A DNA stretch of 64,000 nucleotides from Neurospora tetrasperma FGSC 2508 (lineage: Eukaryota > Ascomycota > Sordariomycetes > Sordariales > Sordariaceae), in assembly GCF_000213175.1 (NCBI RefSeq), contig NW_009799103.1:1885833-1949832 (forward strand), given 5' to 3'. This document shows positions 1 to 8,788 of this stretch, in pieces; the stretch's first letter is position 1; every line of letters begins with the position of its first letter. The notes beneath the pieces are model-generated. The model was not told the DNA's origin. It did not search any database and was given only the letters and a program-made list of their open reading frames with translations. A program made the position numbers and the translations under genes.

Positions 1-2544
1 TTTTTTTCTAATTTTTTTGAGAAAGAATCCATATGGAAAAGGGGCCTAATCACCGAGTGATGCCATGCGGAACGGCAAAATTTTGACGGTCAACGTTCTG
101 ATAGGTGATGTTGGAAGGTTTGACCGAACCCGAGAAGGATAGGCATAGCAAGCGCGCTGGCACGGTTCGTTTCCTTTGGTTAGCTATTTCGTCGCTTGGT
201 GGTGTTTCGTATCCCAAAAGGGGGAATGTCCCGATGACGCCGGGGGAAGTGAGAGTAAAACTGTGAACCTTGTTAGCCACGAGATAGCGGTAGGGATGTG
301 AGGTAAACCGGAAACTGGGTGGGATGGCAGTGGGTGTTAACGGTTCAATTAAAGGAGGGGGCGGAGGGGAGAGTGTCCTGTATACCTAGGATATGGTGGT
401 ATGCCCGTGAAACAAAGTCAAAGATGATGACAGCTGACGCCGAAAAGGGAGAGAGGAGGAAGACCTATTCTTGTGCGATTGCGGACTTTGGAGAGAAACT
501 GAACTCGGAATGGTTGACGAGAAACGGGAACTTCAAACAGGGGACACTACCATAGGACGGAATCGATGAAAGATGTCAGATTGTGCCGAGTGTGGATCCC
601 TTTCCCGAGGGAGTCCCTGCGTAGTTCTTGGTATTGCTTCTCGAAGGCGGACGACTTGCTGCGATTTGTCAAGAAAAGCGCAGCTTCAAGCCACCATCTG
701 ATTCGTGTGGCTCTCTTTGTCCAAGGTTGCAGCATCGAATCCACCCTTTTGTGTGCCTTGGGATTCATCGTCCACGAGAACCACGCGGAGCGTCGTGTCA
801 ATCTCTAGCGCAACTGACGCCTGCCCCTGAATGGCCTATCTTGCGACCATGTCGAAAAGGCATTGAAGACATGTCGAGATTGGCATTGCAAAGAAAGAAA
901 AAAAAATCAAATAAAATTGAAAAAAGGGAGAAGTGAGTTTTCAAATTTCATCTGGGATTTTCCCCGAGACGGGGGGGATCTCTGCGGGCCTATACCTTCC
1001 ATGTACCTTTCCTTTTGGTATATAGTGTAGTAGTAGTATGAAAGCAAAGTTGATTGATGAAGGGGGTTTCAGTTCGGCGACTCTTCAACCCGCAGGGAAT
1101 CAAAGAAAAGAGGAAGAGGTTGTAGCAGCTAAAAGCAACCCCATTCCCGTTCCCAGTCCCTTGTCTAGTACTTGGGTACACTGCACTACTGTCCGACTTC
1201 ACTTCCATTTTCTTCCTCTTGCACCAAACGGCCGACGAGTGATCGCCGCACCTTGCATTACCTACCTACTTATCTCCTGCGATCCTTTATACACGCGGGC
1301 GCACGAACCAAACCGCTTGCAAATTCTAGAACTAGACTACTAGATTCCTGGTCCATAGAGCTAGGTAGGGTACCTGGTCGTTGTACTTTCCTCCGTCCTC
1401 TCCCTTGAACGCCGAGTCCGTGCGGGACCCTGCAAGAACTCTACCACCGACTCTACCTGCACACCGATGCGCGCTCTCTGCACCGACCACTTCGACTGAA
1501 CGTGTCAGTATTGCGTCTTTCATCCCTCCTTTCTACTCTCGTCCGTTGTTCTGTCCCGCCTGTTCCATCCCATCTGTTCGTCTACCCGTTCGCCTGCGCG
1601 TCAGCCCCGCCGCCGCCCGTACAAATATACGCTCGACGAAGCCCTGGTCACGGAGGGACACCAGATCGGAAATCAAAGGAAGCATTAACTTCGTCGCAAC
1701 ATCAATTTCATCTTCCAACTTTGGTTACGTCAGAACAAACACCTTACGGTACATCGTCGCCTTGCCACCTCTGCGACGATTTGATCAGGTACGCTTCGCA
1801 TTACCCATTTCCCATCTCAAATTGGTTTGTTCCACGGCCCCTGGTCCCTCTCTTCGTTGTTGTCGCCTTTCCATATGCCCATCTCGTCACTGCCTTCCAA
1901 TTCCTACGCTGTGCCATTGCGCAGTCCCCCCATGATCCACGCCGCCCTTCCTGCCATGGTTGGAGGTGCCTGACACTCGCGGCCTCTCCGAGTTCCCACT
2001 GCCCGCACGGCTAATCCCCACAACATGTTTGGGTTTCTGCTTCAGGTCGGCCGGCCAAGATTCCCTTCTTCGCTGTTCCCCTCGCATTCCTTTCCATGCT
2101 CGTAGGGAATATGGCTGCTAGGCTCACGGCAAAGGCCGCGGACTGGTACGAGAGTCTTGGGAACTTACTCGGGGCAGCCCGGTGTGTCTAGCCCCTGGGC
2201 TCCGTCCAAGGTGTGAATGCTCCCAGGATAGCCATCGCTCACCTTGACCCATTGTCCCGGAATTGACTCCTGTCTGTGCCTCAACGGCGGACCCAACGGA
2301 TCCTGGACTTTTCCCTCCTATTCTTTTCTTCGGCTGGACCCGCGTTTGTCATTTGCCAGGTGACTGCATCTTGGCTCGCCCTCGCTTTTCTCGGGTTGTG
2401 CCGTCGCCCTACTGCACTGCTCTTTCACATGACCTTTTCCTTCCTTGGACTTCTTGTGACTATGCCCATGTCTTGTCGCCTGTTTCACTCTCAAGAGCCT
2501 TTTTGCATAGATAGTTTTGCGCTGCAGGCGCAGCAACTGTCGAG
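1..2544. other. Long 5' flank of the kelch/BTB gene, no gene recognised
   Basis: No coding region here resembles a known family. From about 1150 to 2540 the plus strand is pyrimidine-rich and scattered with short open frames, as expected for a long fungal promoter and 5' leader with upstream ORFs. An A-rich patch lies near 895-930. The first 900 bases could hold an unrecognised small or minus-strand gene, but I see nothing that supports one. Confidence 0.4.
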
Positions 2545-5500
2545 ATGGCGGGCTTTGGACTGACATCGCCGACTTCAGACCAGCAGCCGCCGAGTGCTTT
2601 CGACCTCAGTCGCTTCTCTGATTCCGAATCCGAGGAACAGACCTCTCGTTCTCCTGCAAGGACCCCGTCCGAGTTTTTGTCTTCAGCTTTCCGCGGCATC
2701 AAAAAGATCACTCCCGGCCGGGAGGAGTTTGCGAGGCTCACGCGCCAACCTTCACAGCTCGGTCTACGACGACCCGCTGAGTCTTACATTCCCACCGCAG
2801 AGCGACCGTCCATATCGTCTCCTATCCATATAAAGTCTCCAAACCCACTCCAGGCGCAACATGCACGGAGCCTGAGTCTCCAAAACAGTCTTGCAAAACC
2901 TTTACCGGAACCTCCCCCACCGACGCTTTCCCCAACGAGCCCATCAACGCCTACGCAATTCACTCAACCGCCGCTGGAAACGATTGTGAACGCAGAAGAA
3001 GACTGGATGGACAATAATCGAATGAGCCCCATGGATTCGGCATCATCGATGGAGATGGGAGGTGGCGGCACGTATATGAGATCTCAAGAGACTGCACGAC
3101 AGGATGTTAGCATGAGTAGCAGTCAGAGCAGCTTCGCAAGTGTTCACAGATCAGAAGGGGGAGATGGACGCCGTGAAAACTCGACGCAGAGGAGTAATGG
3201 GCCAATGTCCGCCGGCCCCTCCCCCAACGGTGGCCCAGGGAGGTCACAGGTAGCGGGTGGCGGTGGGCCGCAACCAATGCCCTCGCCATCACAGCATTTG
3301 TCGGGTTTGATGTGCAACGTGCACCGGACAACAGGCAGAGAGCCGCCGCCTTTGGTTGGTGCTACTACGACAGTCTTGGGAGACAAACTATTCGTATTTG
3401 GTGGAAGGGTACTGTCGAGAAGCAAGCCTGCGCCGCTAACGGCTGATCTATACGAGTTGGACCTCATCCGACGACACTGGTCTAAAATCGAGGCGACCGG
3501 AGATGTTCCCCCACCTCGGTATTTTCACTCCATGTGCGCTCTCGGCGACACGAAACTTGTCTGTTATGGCGGTATGTCCCCGATATCAAGCCAAAACACA
3601 ATACCGCAGGATCAACAACCCGAGGTCAAGGTCATGTCGGATATATACATTTACGACGCACCCACAAGGAAGTGGACCTTCGTTCAGACACAAGAGGCTC
3701 CCCAGGGACGATATGCTCACTGTGCATGCATTCTCCCGTCGTCGGCCGCTTTCGCATCTCACAGGGCCCCGTTCTCAGCGCTTCAGCATAATCCTTCATC
3801 GGGGAACCCCAATGAGGGCCGCATTGGAATCAACATTGATGGGACTGGCGGCGCAGAAATGGTGGTTATAGGAGGCCAAGATGCCGCAAATCACTATATT
3901 GAACAGATCAGTGTCTTCAACCTGCGAAGCCTCAAGTGGGTTTCAACGGAACAACTGGGCAAGAGCTGCGGTGCATATAGAAGTGTGGTTGCTCCCCTGC
4001 CACCATCCCTCGCGGCAAAAATAGGCAAGCCACACCTGGTTAGCGGACGGCCGGACCCAGGAGCTACTTCCCAGGAGGCCAAGGATGCCGGATCTAGCAT
4101 GCTGATTTACAGCAACTACAACTTTCTCGACGTTAAATTGGAGTTGCAAGTAAGATCGAGTGATGGAACCCTTGTCGAGACGACGATGAAAGAGCAATAC
4201 AGTCCGCCAGGATTACGATTTCCCAATGGAGGAATCATCGATCACTACTTTGTGGTTAGTGGCACCTATCTCACCTCATCGAAGCAGGAATATGCACTCT
4301 GGGCATTGGATCTACGGAACCTTAGCTGGAGTAGGATCGATGCCGGAGGGGCTGTTTTTAGTCAGGGAAGTTGGAACAGAGGCGTGTTGTGGAACAGGAG
4401 GAACACGTTCGTCGTCTTGGGTCACCGAAAGAGAAGCCTTGTGGATGACTATAATCATCGGCGCATCAACTTCAGCAATGTCTGCATGGTAGAGCTGGAG
4501 GCCTTTGGATTCTATGACAATCCTCGGAAGACGGCGCCCATGAGCGGCTTCGTCAGTGCCAGTAGTCCTTATACCGGTCCTGGTTTGAGTCTAGCCCGTA
4601 AGGCGGGCTTTACTGCCGGCGGTAGACAACACAGCCGTGCTGCCGAAGAGCTCGGAGAGAAGGCGCTTACGATGCGGGAATTGGCGGACATGGATATTCT
4701 CTGCATAGGCGGTGAACGGATACCTGTCAACTCTAGAATCATTGCAAGGCGATGGGGGCCGTATTTTGTCCAGCTGCTCCGGGAAGGGACAGCCTGCCAG
4801 GACGGTAGCGACGTCATGACACTCAGGTCCAACTCCATTTCGGCGTCGTCTGGTATGGGCCGCAGCTCCAACATGACACCCACGCCCGGAAACAGGAATA
4901 CGATGGAGAGTCAGATGTCGGTATACTCGGGTGGTAGCTCAGCTGGCAAGCCGCCCAGCACGGCCGCTACATCCGTGGCGGGAAGCATCATGTCACCAAC
5001 GGGTGTAGACGCTGCCGCGCTCAACAGTGCACCAACACCGCGTACTCTTGCGCCTAATAACCGACCACGATGCCTCTATCTACCGCACACCTTCCTCACC
5101 ATCCAAGCACTTCTCCACTTCCTCTATACCTCCAGCCTCCCCCAGCCTACCTCGCCGTTGTGCACTCCACAGATTCTCTGCAGTCTTCTTCAAATAGCGC
5201 GGCCGTATCGAGTGGATGGTCTCCTTGAAGCGGTGGTGGAGCGCCTGCATAACCTACTTGACAGCCGAAACGCAGCCGCAGTCTTCAATGCCACTGCCAT
5301 GGCCGCCGGAGGCGGACGTGGCATTGACGGTACCCTCAACCCCAACTTCTTCCCGCCTGCCGACCTGGATGGACTGGCTAGTCCGGTCGGATCAATGCCG
5401 CCTTCCGCAAACGGCAGTGAATATGGTGGTGGCGGCAGTAGCCTTGCTGCAAGGACTGCGGCGTTGCATATCAATACGACCGGGCTTCAGCAGGGCAGGA

Positions 5501-5835
5501 GGCCGCCTGACGAGGAGTTGAGCGCTACGAACAGCGTGAGTGGAAGTGAGTGGTCAGAGATTGGGGAGCATGAGACGGAACGAGGAAGTGAAATCTGGTC
5601 TGGAGAGCTAAGCAGTGTGATTGGTCTGCAGAAGAGAGGTTTGAGGGGGCTGATGGAGGGTCGGAGGATGAGAGAGCGGACGGGAACGAACCCTGGGATG
5701 GGACTGGGAGGGCCAGGGCCGTCGAGTGGACATGGAGGTCCCGGAGGACCGAGCCTTTACGGATCAACTCCTACGGCGACATCTTCAATGCAACAAATGC
5801 AACAACGTGTCGGGACGGGGATGGGTGGTCCTTGA
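2545..5835 (+). CDS. Kelch-repeat/BTB protein, Mds3/Pmd1/Ral2 family
   Basis: A single uninterrupted frame encodes 1096 residues. Residues 1-250 are Ser/Pro/Gly-rich and probably disordered. From about 265 to 650 there are kelch blades, with phrases such as VLGDKLFVFGG, RYFHSMCALG and EMVVIGGQD. A BTB-like fold is likely from about 712 to 910 (starting near MDILCIGGERIPVNSRI), interrupted by a Ser/Thr-rich insert. The C-terminus is Gly/Pro-rich. The kelch-plus-BTB arrangement and the stretch around RSLVDDYNHRRINFSNVCM resemble the yeast Mds3/Pmd1 regulators of sporulation and pH/nutrient signalling and fission yeast Ral2, a Ras1 activator. A cytoplasmic signalling scaffold is therefore inferred, not shown. 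The ATG at 2545 follows a pyrimidine-rich leader and no in-frame upstream ATG is evident. Confidence 0.85.
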   Translation: MAGFGLTSPTSDQQPPSAFDLSRFSDSESEEQTSRSPARTPSEFLSSAFRGIKKITPGREEFARLTRQPSQLGLRRPAESYIPTAERPSISSPIHIKSPNPLQAQHARSLSLQNSLAKPLPEPPPPTLSPTSPSTPTQFTQPPLETIVNAEEDWMDNNRMSPMDSASSMEMGGGGTYMRSQETARQDVSMSSSQSSFASVHRSEGGDGRRENSTQRSNGPMSAGPSPNGGPGRSQVAGGGGPQPMPSPSQHLSGLMCNVHRTTGREPPPLVGATTTVLGDKLFVFGGRVLSRSKPAPLTADLYELDLIRRHWSKIEATGDVPPPRYFHSMCALGDTKLVCYGGMSPISSQNTIPQDQQPEVKVMSDIYIYDAPTRKWTFVQTQEAPQGRYAHCACILPSSAAFASHRAPFSALQHNPSSGNPNEGRIGINIDGTGGAEMVVIGGQDAANHYIEQISVFNLRSLKWVSTEQLGKSCGAYRSVVAPLPPSLAAKIGKPHLVSGRPDPGATSQEAKDAGSSMLIYSNYNFLDVKLELQVRSSDGTLVETTMKEQYSPPGLRFPNGGIIDHYFVVSGTYLTSSKQEYALWALDLRNLSWSRIDAGGAVFSQGSWNRGVLWNRRNTFVVLGHRKRSLVDDYNHRRINFSNVCMVELEAFGFYDNPRKTAPMSGFVSASSPYTGPGLSLARKAGFTAGGRQHSRAAEELGEKALTMRELADMDILCIGGERIPVNSRIIARRWGPYFVQLLREGTACQDGSDVMTLRSNSISASSGMGRSSNMTPTPGNRNTMESQMSVYSGGSSAGKPPSTAATSVAGSIMSPTGVDAAALNSAPTPRTLAPNNRPRCLYLPHTFLTIQALLHFLYTSSLPQPTSPLCTPQILCSLLQIARPYRVDGLLEAVVERLHNLLDSRNAAAVFNATAMAAGGGRGIDGTLNPNFFPPADLDGLASPVGSMPPSANGSEYGGGGSSLAARTAALHINTTGLQQGRRPPDEELSATNSVSGSEWSEIGEHETERGSEIWSGELSSVIGLQKRGLRGLMEGRRMRERTGTNPGMGLGGPGPSSGHGGPGGPSLYGSTPTATSSMQQMQQRVGTGMGGP

Positions 5836-6327
5836 GCTTTTGTCTGAAGGATCAAAGTACGTGAGGTGAACGGATAGTACAAACATGGCATGTCGTTGAT
5901 TTACCCGGGGATTTAGCGGGCATTTAGGAGGCGGTGGCTATGTGTGGGAGCCGAAAGTTGATAGGCGTATGTGGATGCCATATACCGATAGATGTTTCGT
6001 AGATATTGAATAATGGATAAGTCCAAAACATGCATGGCTGAGAACACATCACTGGGCAGTGGATGAATAACAGGTGCGGGGTTAGGGTTGAACATCATGT
6101 TTGCAGCCTATCAATGGATCACGCGCCGTTAACGATCTGTTGATGACGGCACCTCCGCACCTGCCTGGACCACCGGGCACATTGCACTTGGAACAGAATT
6201 GCATCTAGCAGTCATCTTATCAATAGCCGACATCGGGGAGACTGTCAACCTCCTTCATTTTGGAAACTGAGCTCAGTTTCATCATAACACTCCATCCCAT
6301 TCCTCTACGTCCCAACCCATCCTCACC
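5836..6327. other. Intergenic between kelch/BTB and CoA-synthesis genes
   Basis: About 490 bases with no recognisable gene. It should hold the terminator of the kelch/BTB gene and the promoter of the next gene on the same strand. The last 60 bases before the next ATG are C/T-rich, which is common in Neurospora leaders. Confidence 0.4.
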
Positions 6328-7749
6328 ATGACCACCATCAATAAAAGGGACCAACTGCCCTCCCTCCTCCTCCTCCCCTTCCCACCCCACCCCTCCAACC
6401 GCACCCTCCTCAACGCCGCCTACCGCCCCCCTCTCACCGCCGTCCTCTCCAAGCTCAAACACGCCAACCCGCACGGCGCATCCAAGCTCATTATCGCCGT
6501 CACCGTCCCCATCCTCCAAGGGCCGCCCTACCAGCTGCGCTCCAAGACCTTGCTCTGGTCGCAAGCGCAAGCGCTGATCGCGGGCCTGTACGCCATCATC
6601 TCCGTCATTTGCGCCCGCTTGGAAATCAGCACGGAGATTGATGGTGGTCAGGGGTCGGTGGATGCGACGGTTGTGCTGGTTGATCATGATCGGGGACGCA
6701 AGCCATTGAATGCTGAAGACCGGGCCCTGCGCGGGGATTCGAAAAGCAGTAATAGTCTGATTGAGACGAACAACACGGTGGTGGTAGACTTGGCGACATT
6801 TGCGGACGCCTATCACCCGTGGAATTATATTTTTCATGTGCGCACCGAGCAGGGCATTCGGTTGAACGAGGTGTATCTGCAGATGGCGGAGGGGAAGATG
6901 ATTGGGGCACATGCGCTTCGGCAGGAGCAATTGGTGGGTGTGGAGGGGGGGTTGACACTGCATCATGGGCTTGTTGGAGACGATACTACGGCGGTAGCGG
7001 GAGCAGCTGGAGGGGAGGGGAATGGGGAGGGAAGACGGGTATCAGGAGTGCCGGTCGTTTGTCTAGGAGGGACCTTTGACTATCTCCATCCGGGCCACAA
7101 GCTGCTCCTGACCGCGGGCGCTTTGCTCTTGGGAGTGCCGAGCAAAGATGAGCTGTCACTGCCGGCTACTTCGCCCAGGCGACGCGAGCCGTGCAAATAC
7201 ATCATTGGGATCACGGGCGATGAGCTCCTCAAGAACAAGAAGTTTGCAGAATACGTGCAGTCGTGGGAGACGCGGGCGCGGAACGTCATTTACTTTTTAT
7301 CCAGGCTTCTACAGCTCTCGGACAAGGGATGGAGAGAGGCAATGGGCCCTGCGGCCGACGACAACATCCACTCCGCCGTCGCGGCAGGAGTGCAAATCGA
7401 CGAGAAAGACGGCGATTTCCGCGCGGCTTTCAGGGATGGCACGATCATCGTGCAATGCGTACGGATACAAGATGCTTTTGGGCCGACGGTCACGGAGGAA
7501 AATATCGATGTGCTGGTCGTGTCGGGGGAGACGCGGTCGGGTGGAAAGGCCGTCAATGACAAGCGGGCGGAACAGGGATGGAAGACACTGGAGGTTTTTG
7601 AGGTTGATGTGTTAAATGCGGATGAGATCCCGGAGGACGTGGGAGAAGACGTCAAGGCTACCGAAGATTTCACTTCCAAGATTAGTAGTACCGTCATTAG
7701 ACAGCAGAGGGCGGCGCAGGCTACGGGGAAGAGCGAGCCTAAGATTTGA
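6328..7749 (+). CDS. Pantetheine-phosphate adenylyltransferase (Cab4-type)
   Basis: The single-exon frame encodes 473 residues. The C-terminal half is a nucleotidyltransferase domain: GGTFDYLHPGHKLLL near residue 247 carries the HxGH nucleotide-binding signature, and the end carries the matching KISSTVIRQQ motif near residue 458. VSGET followed by VNDKRAEQGW fits the eukaryotic CoA-synthase type. The enzyme joins 4'-phosphopantetheine and ATP to make dephospho-CoA, the fourth step of coenzyme A synthesis. About 240 residues precede the catalytic domain, with no recognised motif except weak similarity to the N-terminal part of fungal Cab4 proteins. The chosen ATG at 6328 lies in a good context (CACCATGACC). 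No dephospho-CoA kinase domain is fused at the end, unlike animal COASY. Confidence 0.85.
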   Translation: MTTINKRDQLPSLLLLPFPPHPSNRTLLNAAYRPPLTAVLSKLKHANPHGASKLIIAVTVPILQGPPYQLRSKTLLWSQAQALIAGLYAIISVICARLEISTEIDGGQGSVDATVVLVDHDRGRKPLNAEDRALRGDSKSSNSLIETNNTVVVDLATFADAYHPWNYIFHVRTEQGIRLNEVYLQMAEGKMIGAHALRQEQLVGVEGGLTLHHGLVGDDTTAVAGAAGGEGNGEGRRVSGVPVVCLGGTFDYLHPGHKLLLTAGALLLGVPSKDELSLPATSPRRREPCKYIIGITGDELLKNKKFAEYVQSWETRARNVIYFLSRLLQLSDKGWREAMGPAADDNIHSAVAAGVQIDEKDGDFRAAFRDGTIIVQCVRIQDAFGPTVTEENIDVLVVSGETRSGGKAVNDKRAEQGWKTLEVFEVDVLNADEIPEDVGEDVKATEDFTSKISSTVIRQQRAAQATGKSEPKI

Positions 7750-7773
7750 CTTGGTGTCGAACGGACCCAACCT

Positions 7774-7797
7774 CCCCCCCCCCCCCCCCCCCCCCCC
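7774..7797. repeat. Poly-C run followed by CA and AT microsatellites
   Basis: Twenty-four consecutive C residues start 25 bases after the stop codon of the CoA-synthesis gene. They are followed by an ACACAC tract and a TATATA tract up to about 7850. The opposite strand is a G-run able to form a G-quadruplex. Confidence 0.95.
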
Positions 7798-8145
7798 AAC
7801 AACACACACACACACAAACATACAGTGAGTGATATATATATATAATATATACGCACAAAGATAAGTGCAGGAGAGGATATGGGCAAGTTGTTTGTTGGTC
7901 GTAGAACACATATACAGAATAGCCGGGCATCAAGATAGGTCCTGCACAGACATGCCTACGTTATTGAACGAAATGGAATGAAGCCAATGGATGAACTAAT
8001 TATAATCACATTGTACAGGGAGCTCAAAGAGGCCCAACGTACCTCAGTCGTATGACTAGTCTTTTCAATAAATTGAATAGAATTATCGCAAAGGTCACCC
8101 CTCAAGTTAAGGACTGACTATCTCACCCATATCCAGATTCCCAAG

Positions 8146-8164
8146 CCCCCCCCCCCCCCCCCCC
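8146..8164. repeat. Second poly-C run
   Basis: Nineteen consecutive C residues lie in the otherwise unremarkable intergenic stretch 7850-8296, downstream of the adenylyltransferase gene and upstream of the 3' end of the tRNA gene. Confidence 0.95.
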
Positions 8165-8296
8165 ACCCCAAAAAGATTGGGGTCCCCATAAATCACTGTC
8201 AAGATAGGGAAATTAGAAAAGCCCCGAACAGAAAGAATGACAAGTACCAGGACTCGATGTCAACAAATTAGACTTTTGACACAAAAAAAATCGTGC

Positions 8297-8403
8297 TGAC
8301 AAGAGTGGGATTCGAACCCACGCCCTTTCGGACCACGGAACCTTGGAAGGGATATTAAGGGTTAACCTTAACGTGGCGCCTTAGACCGCTCGGCCATCTT
8401 GCC
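8297..8403 (-). tRNA. tRNA-Leu (anticodon AAG) with a 27-base intron
   Basis: Read on the minus strand, the acceptor stem GGCAAGA pairs with TCTTGTC, with one G-U pair. TGGCCGAGCGG forms the A box and D arm, and GGTTCGAATCC the T arm and B box. The anticodon stem CCACG/CGTGG encloses TT-AAG-G, then an intron of about 27 bases, then C. The intron sits one base 3' of the anticodon, the canonical place. A long variable arm (TCCGAAAGGGC) marks it as class II leucine tRNA. The discriminator is A and CCA is not encoded. A mature length of about 80 bases is normal. Confidence 0.95.
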
Positions 8404-8788
8404 TTAAAGATGAACCTGAAGGTGCAATGGTATACTTAGATAGTGGGAGCGAAAACGAGCCTTAGGCCACTATACCTACACAATGATCTCGAAAGGCTGT
8501 CCTGCTGATTCACTGCCACTCAAAGACGAGGTGACGGTCCCGAATGGTCCTTCCACCATGGGTGGGGTAGGTATCTCGCGAGTGTCTGTTTGTCACGAGT
8601 TATCATCAAAGTGGTCATTTTGTGTAGCGAAACTACCAAATGCCGTTGTGTTCTTCATGAGAACACAAACACTTCTGGGCACCCCCTTCCTTCCTTCCCT
8701 TTTTTTTTTTTTTTTTTTTGTACATGTGTGCCGCATATCTGTATGTCTTTGTATGTGTTTGTATGTTTCCTAAACTTCGAATGGCCAA
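8404..8788. other. Intergenic, contains poly-T tract
   Basis: No gene seen. A run of about 20 T at 8700-8719 is followed by TGTATG-type repeats to about 8768, just past the 3' end of the minus-strand qa-1F. It may belong to the qa-1F 3' untranslated region or terminator. Confidence 0.4.

Noticed and set aside
6220-6966. Long minus-strand frame opposite the adenylyltransferase gene
   Set aside because: Low-complexity and antisense to a gene with clear catalytic motifs on the plus strand.
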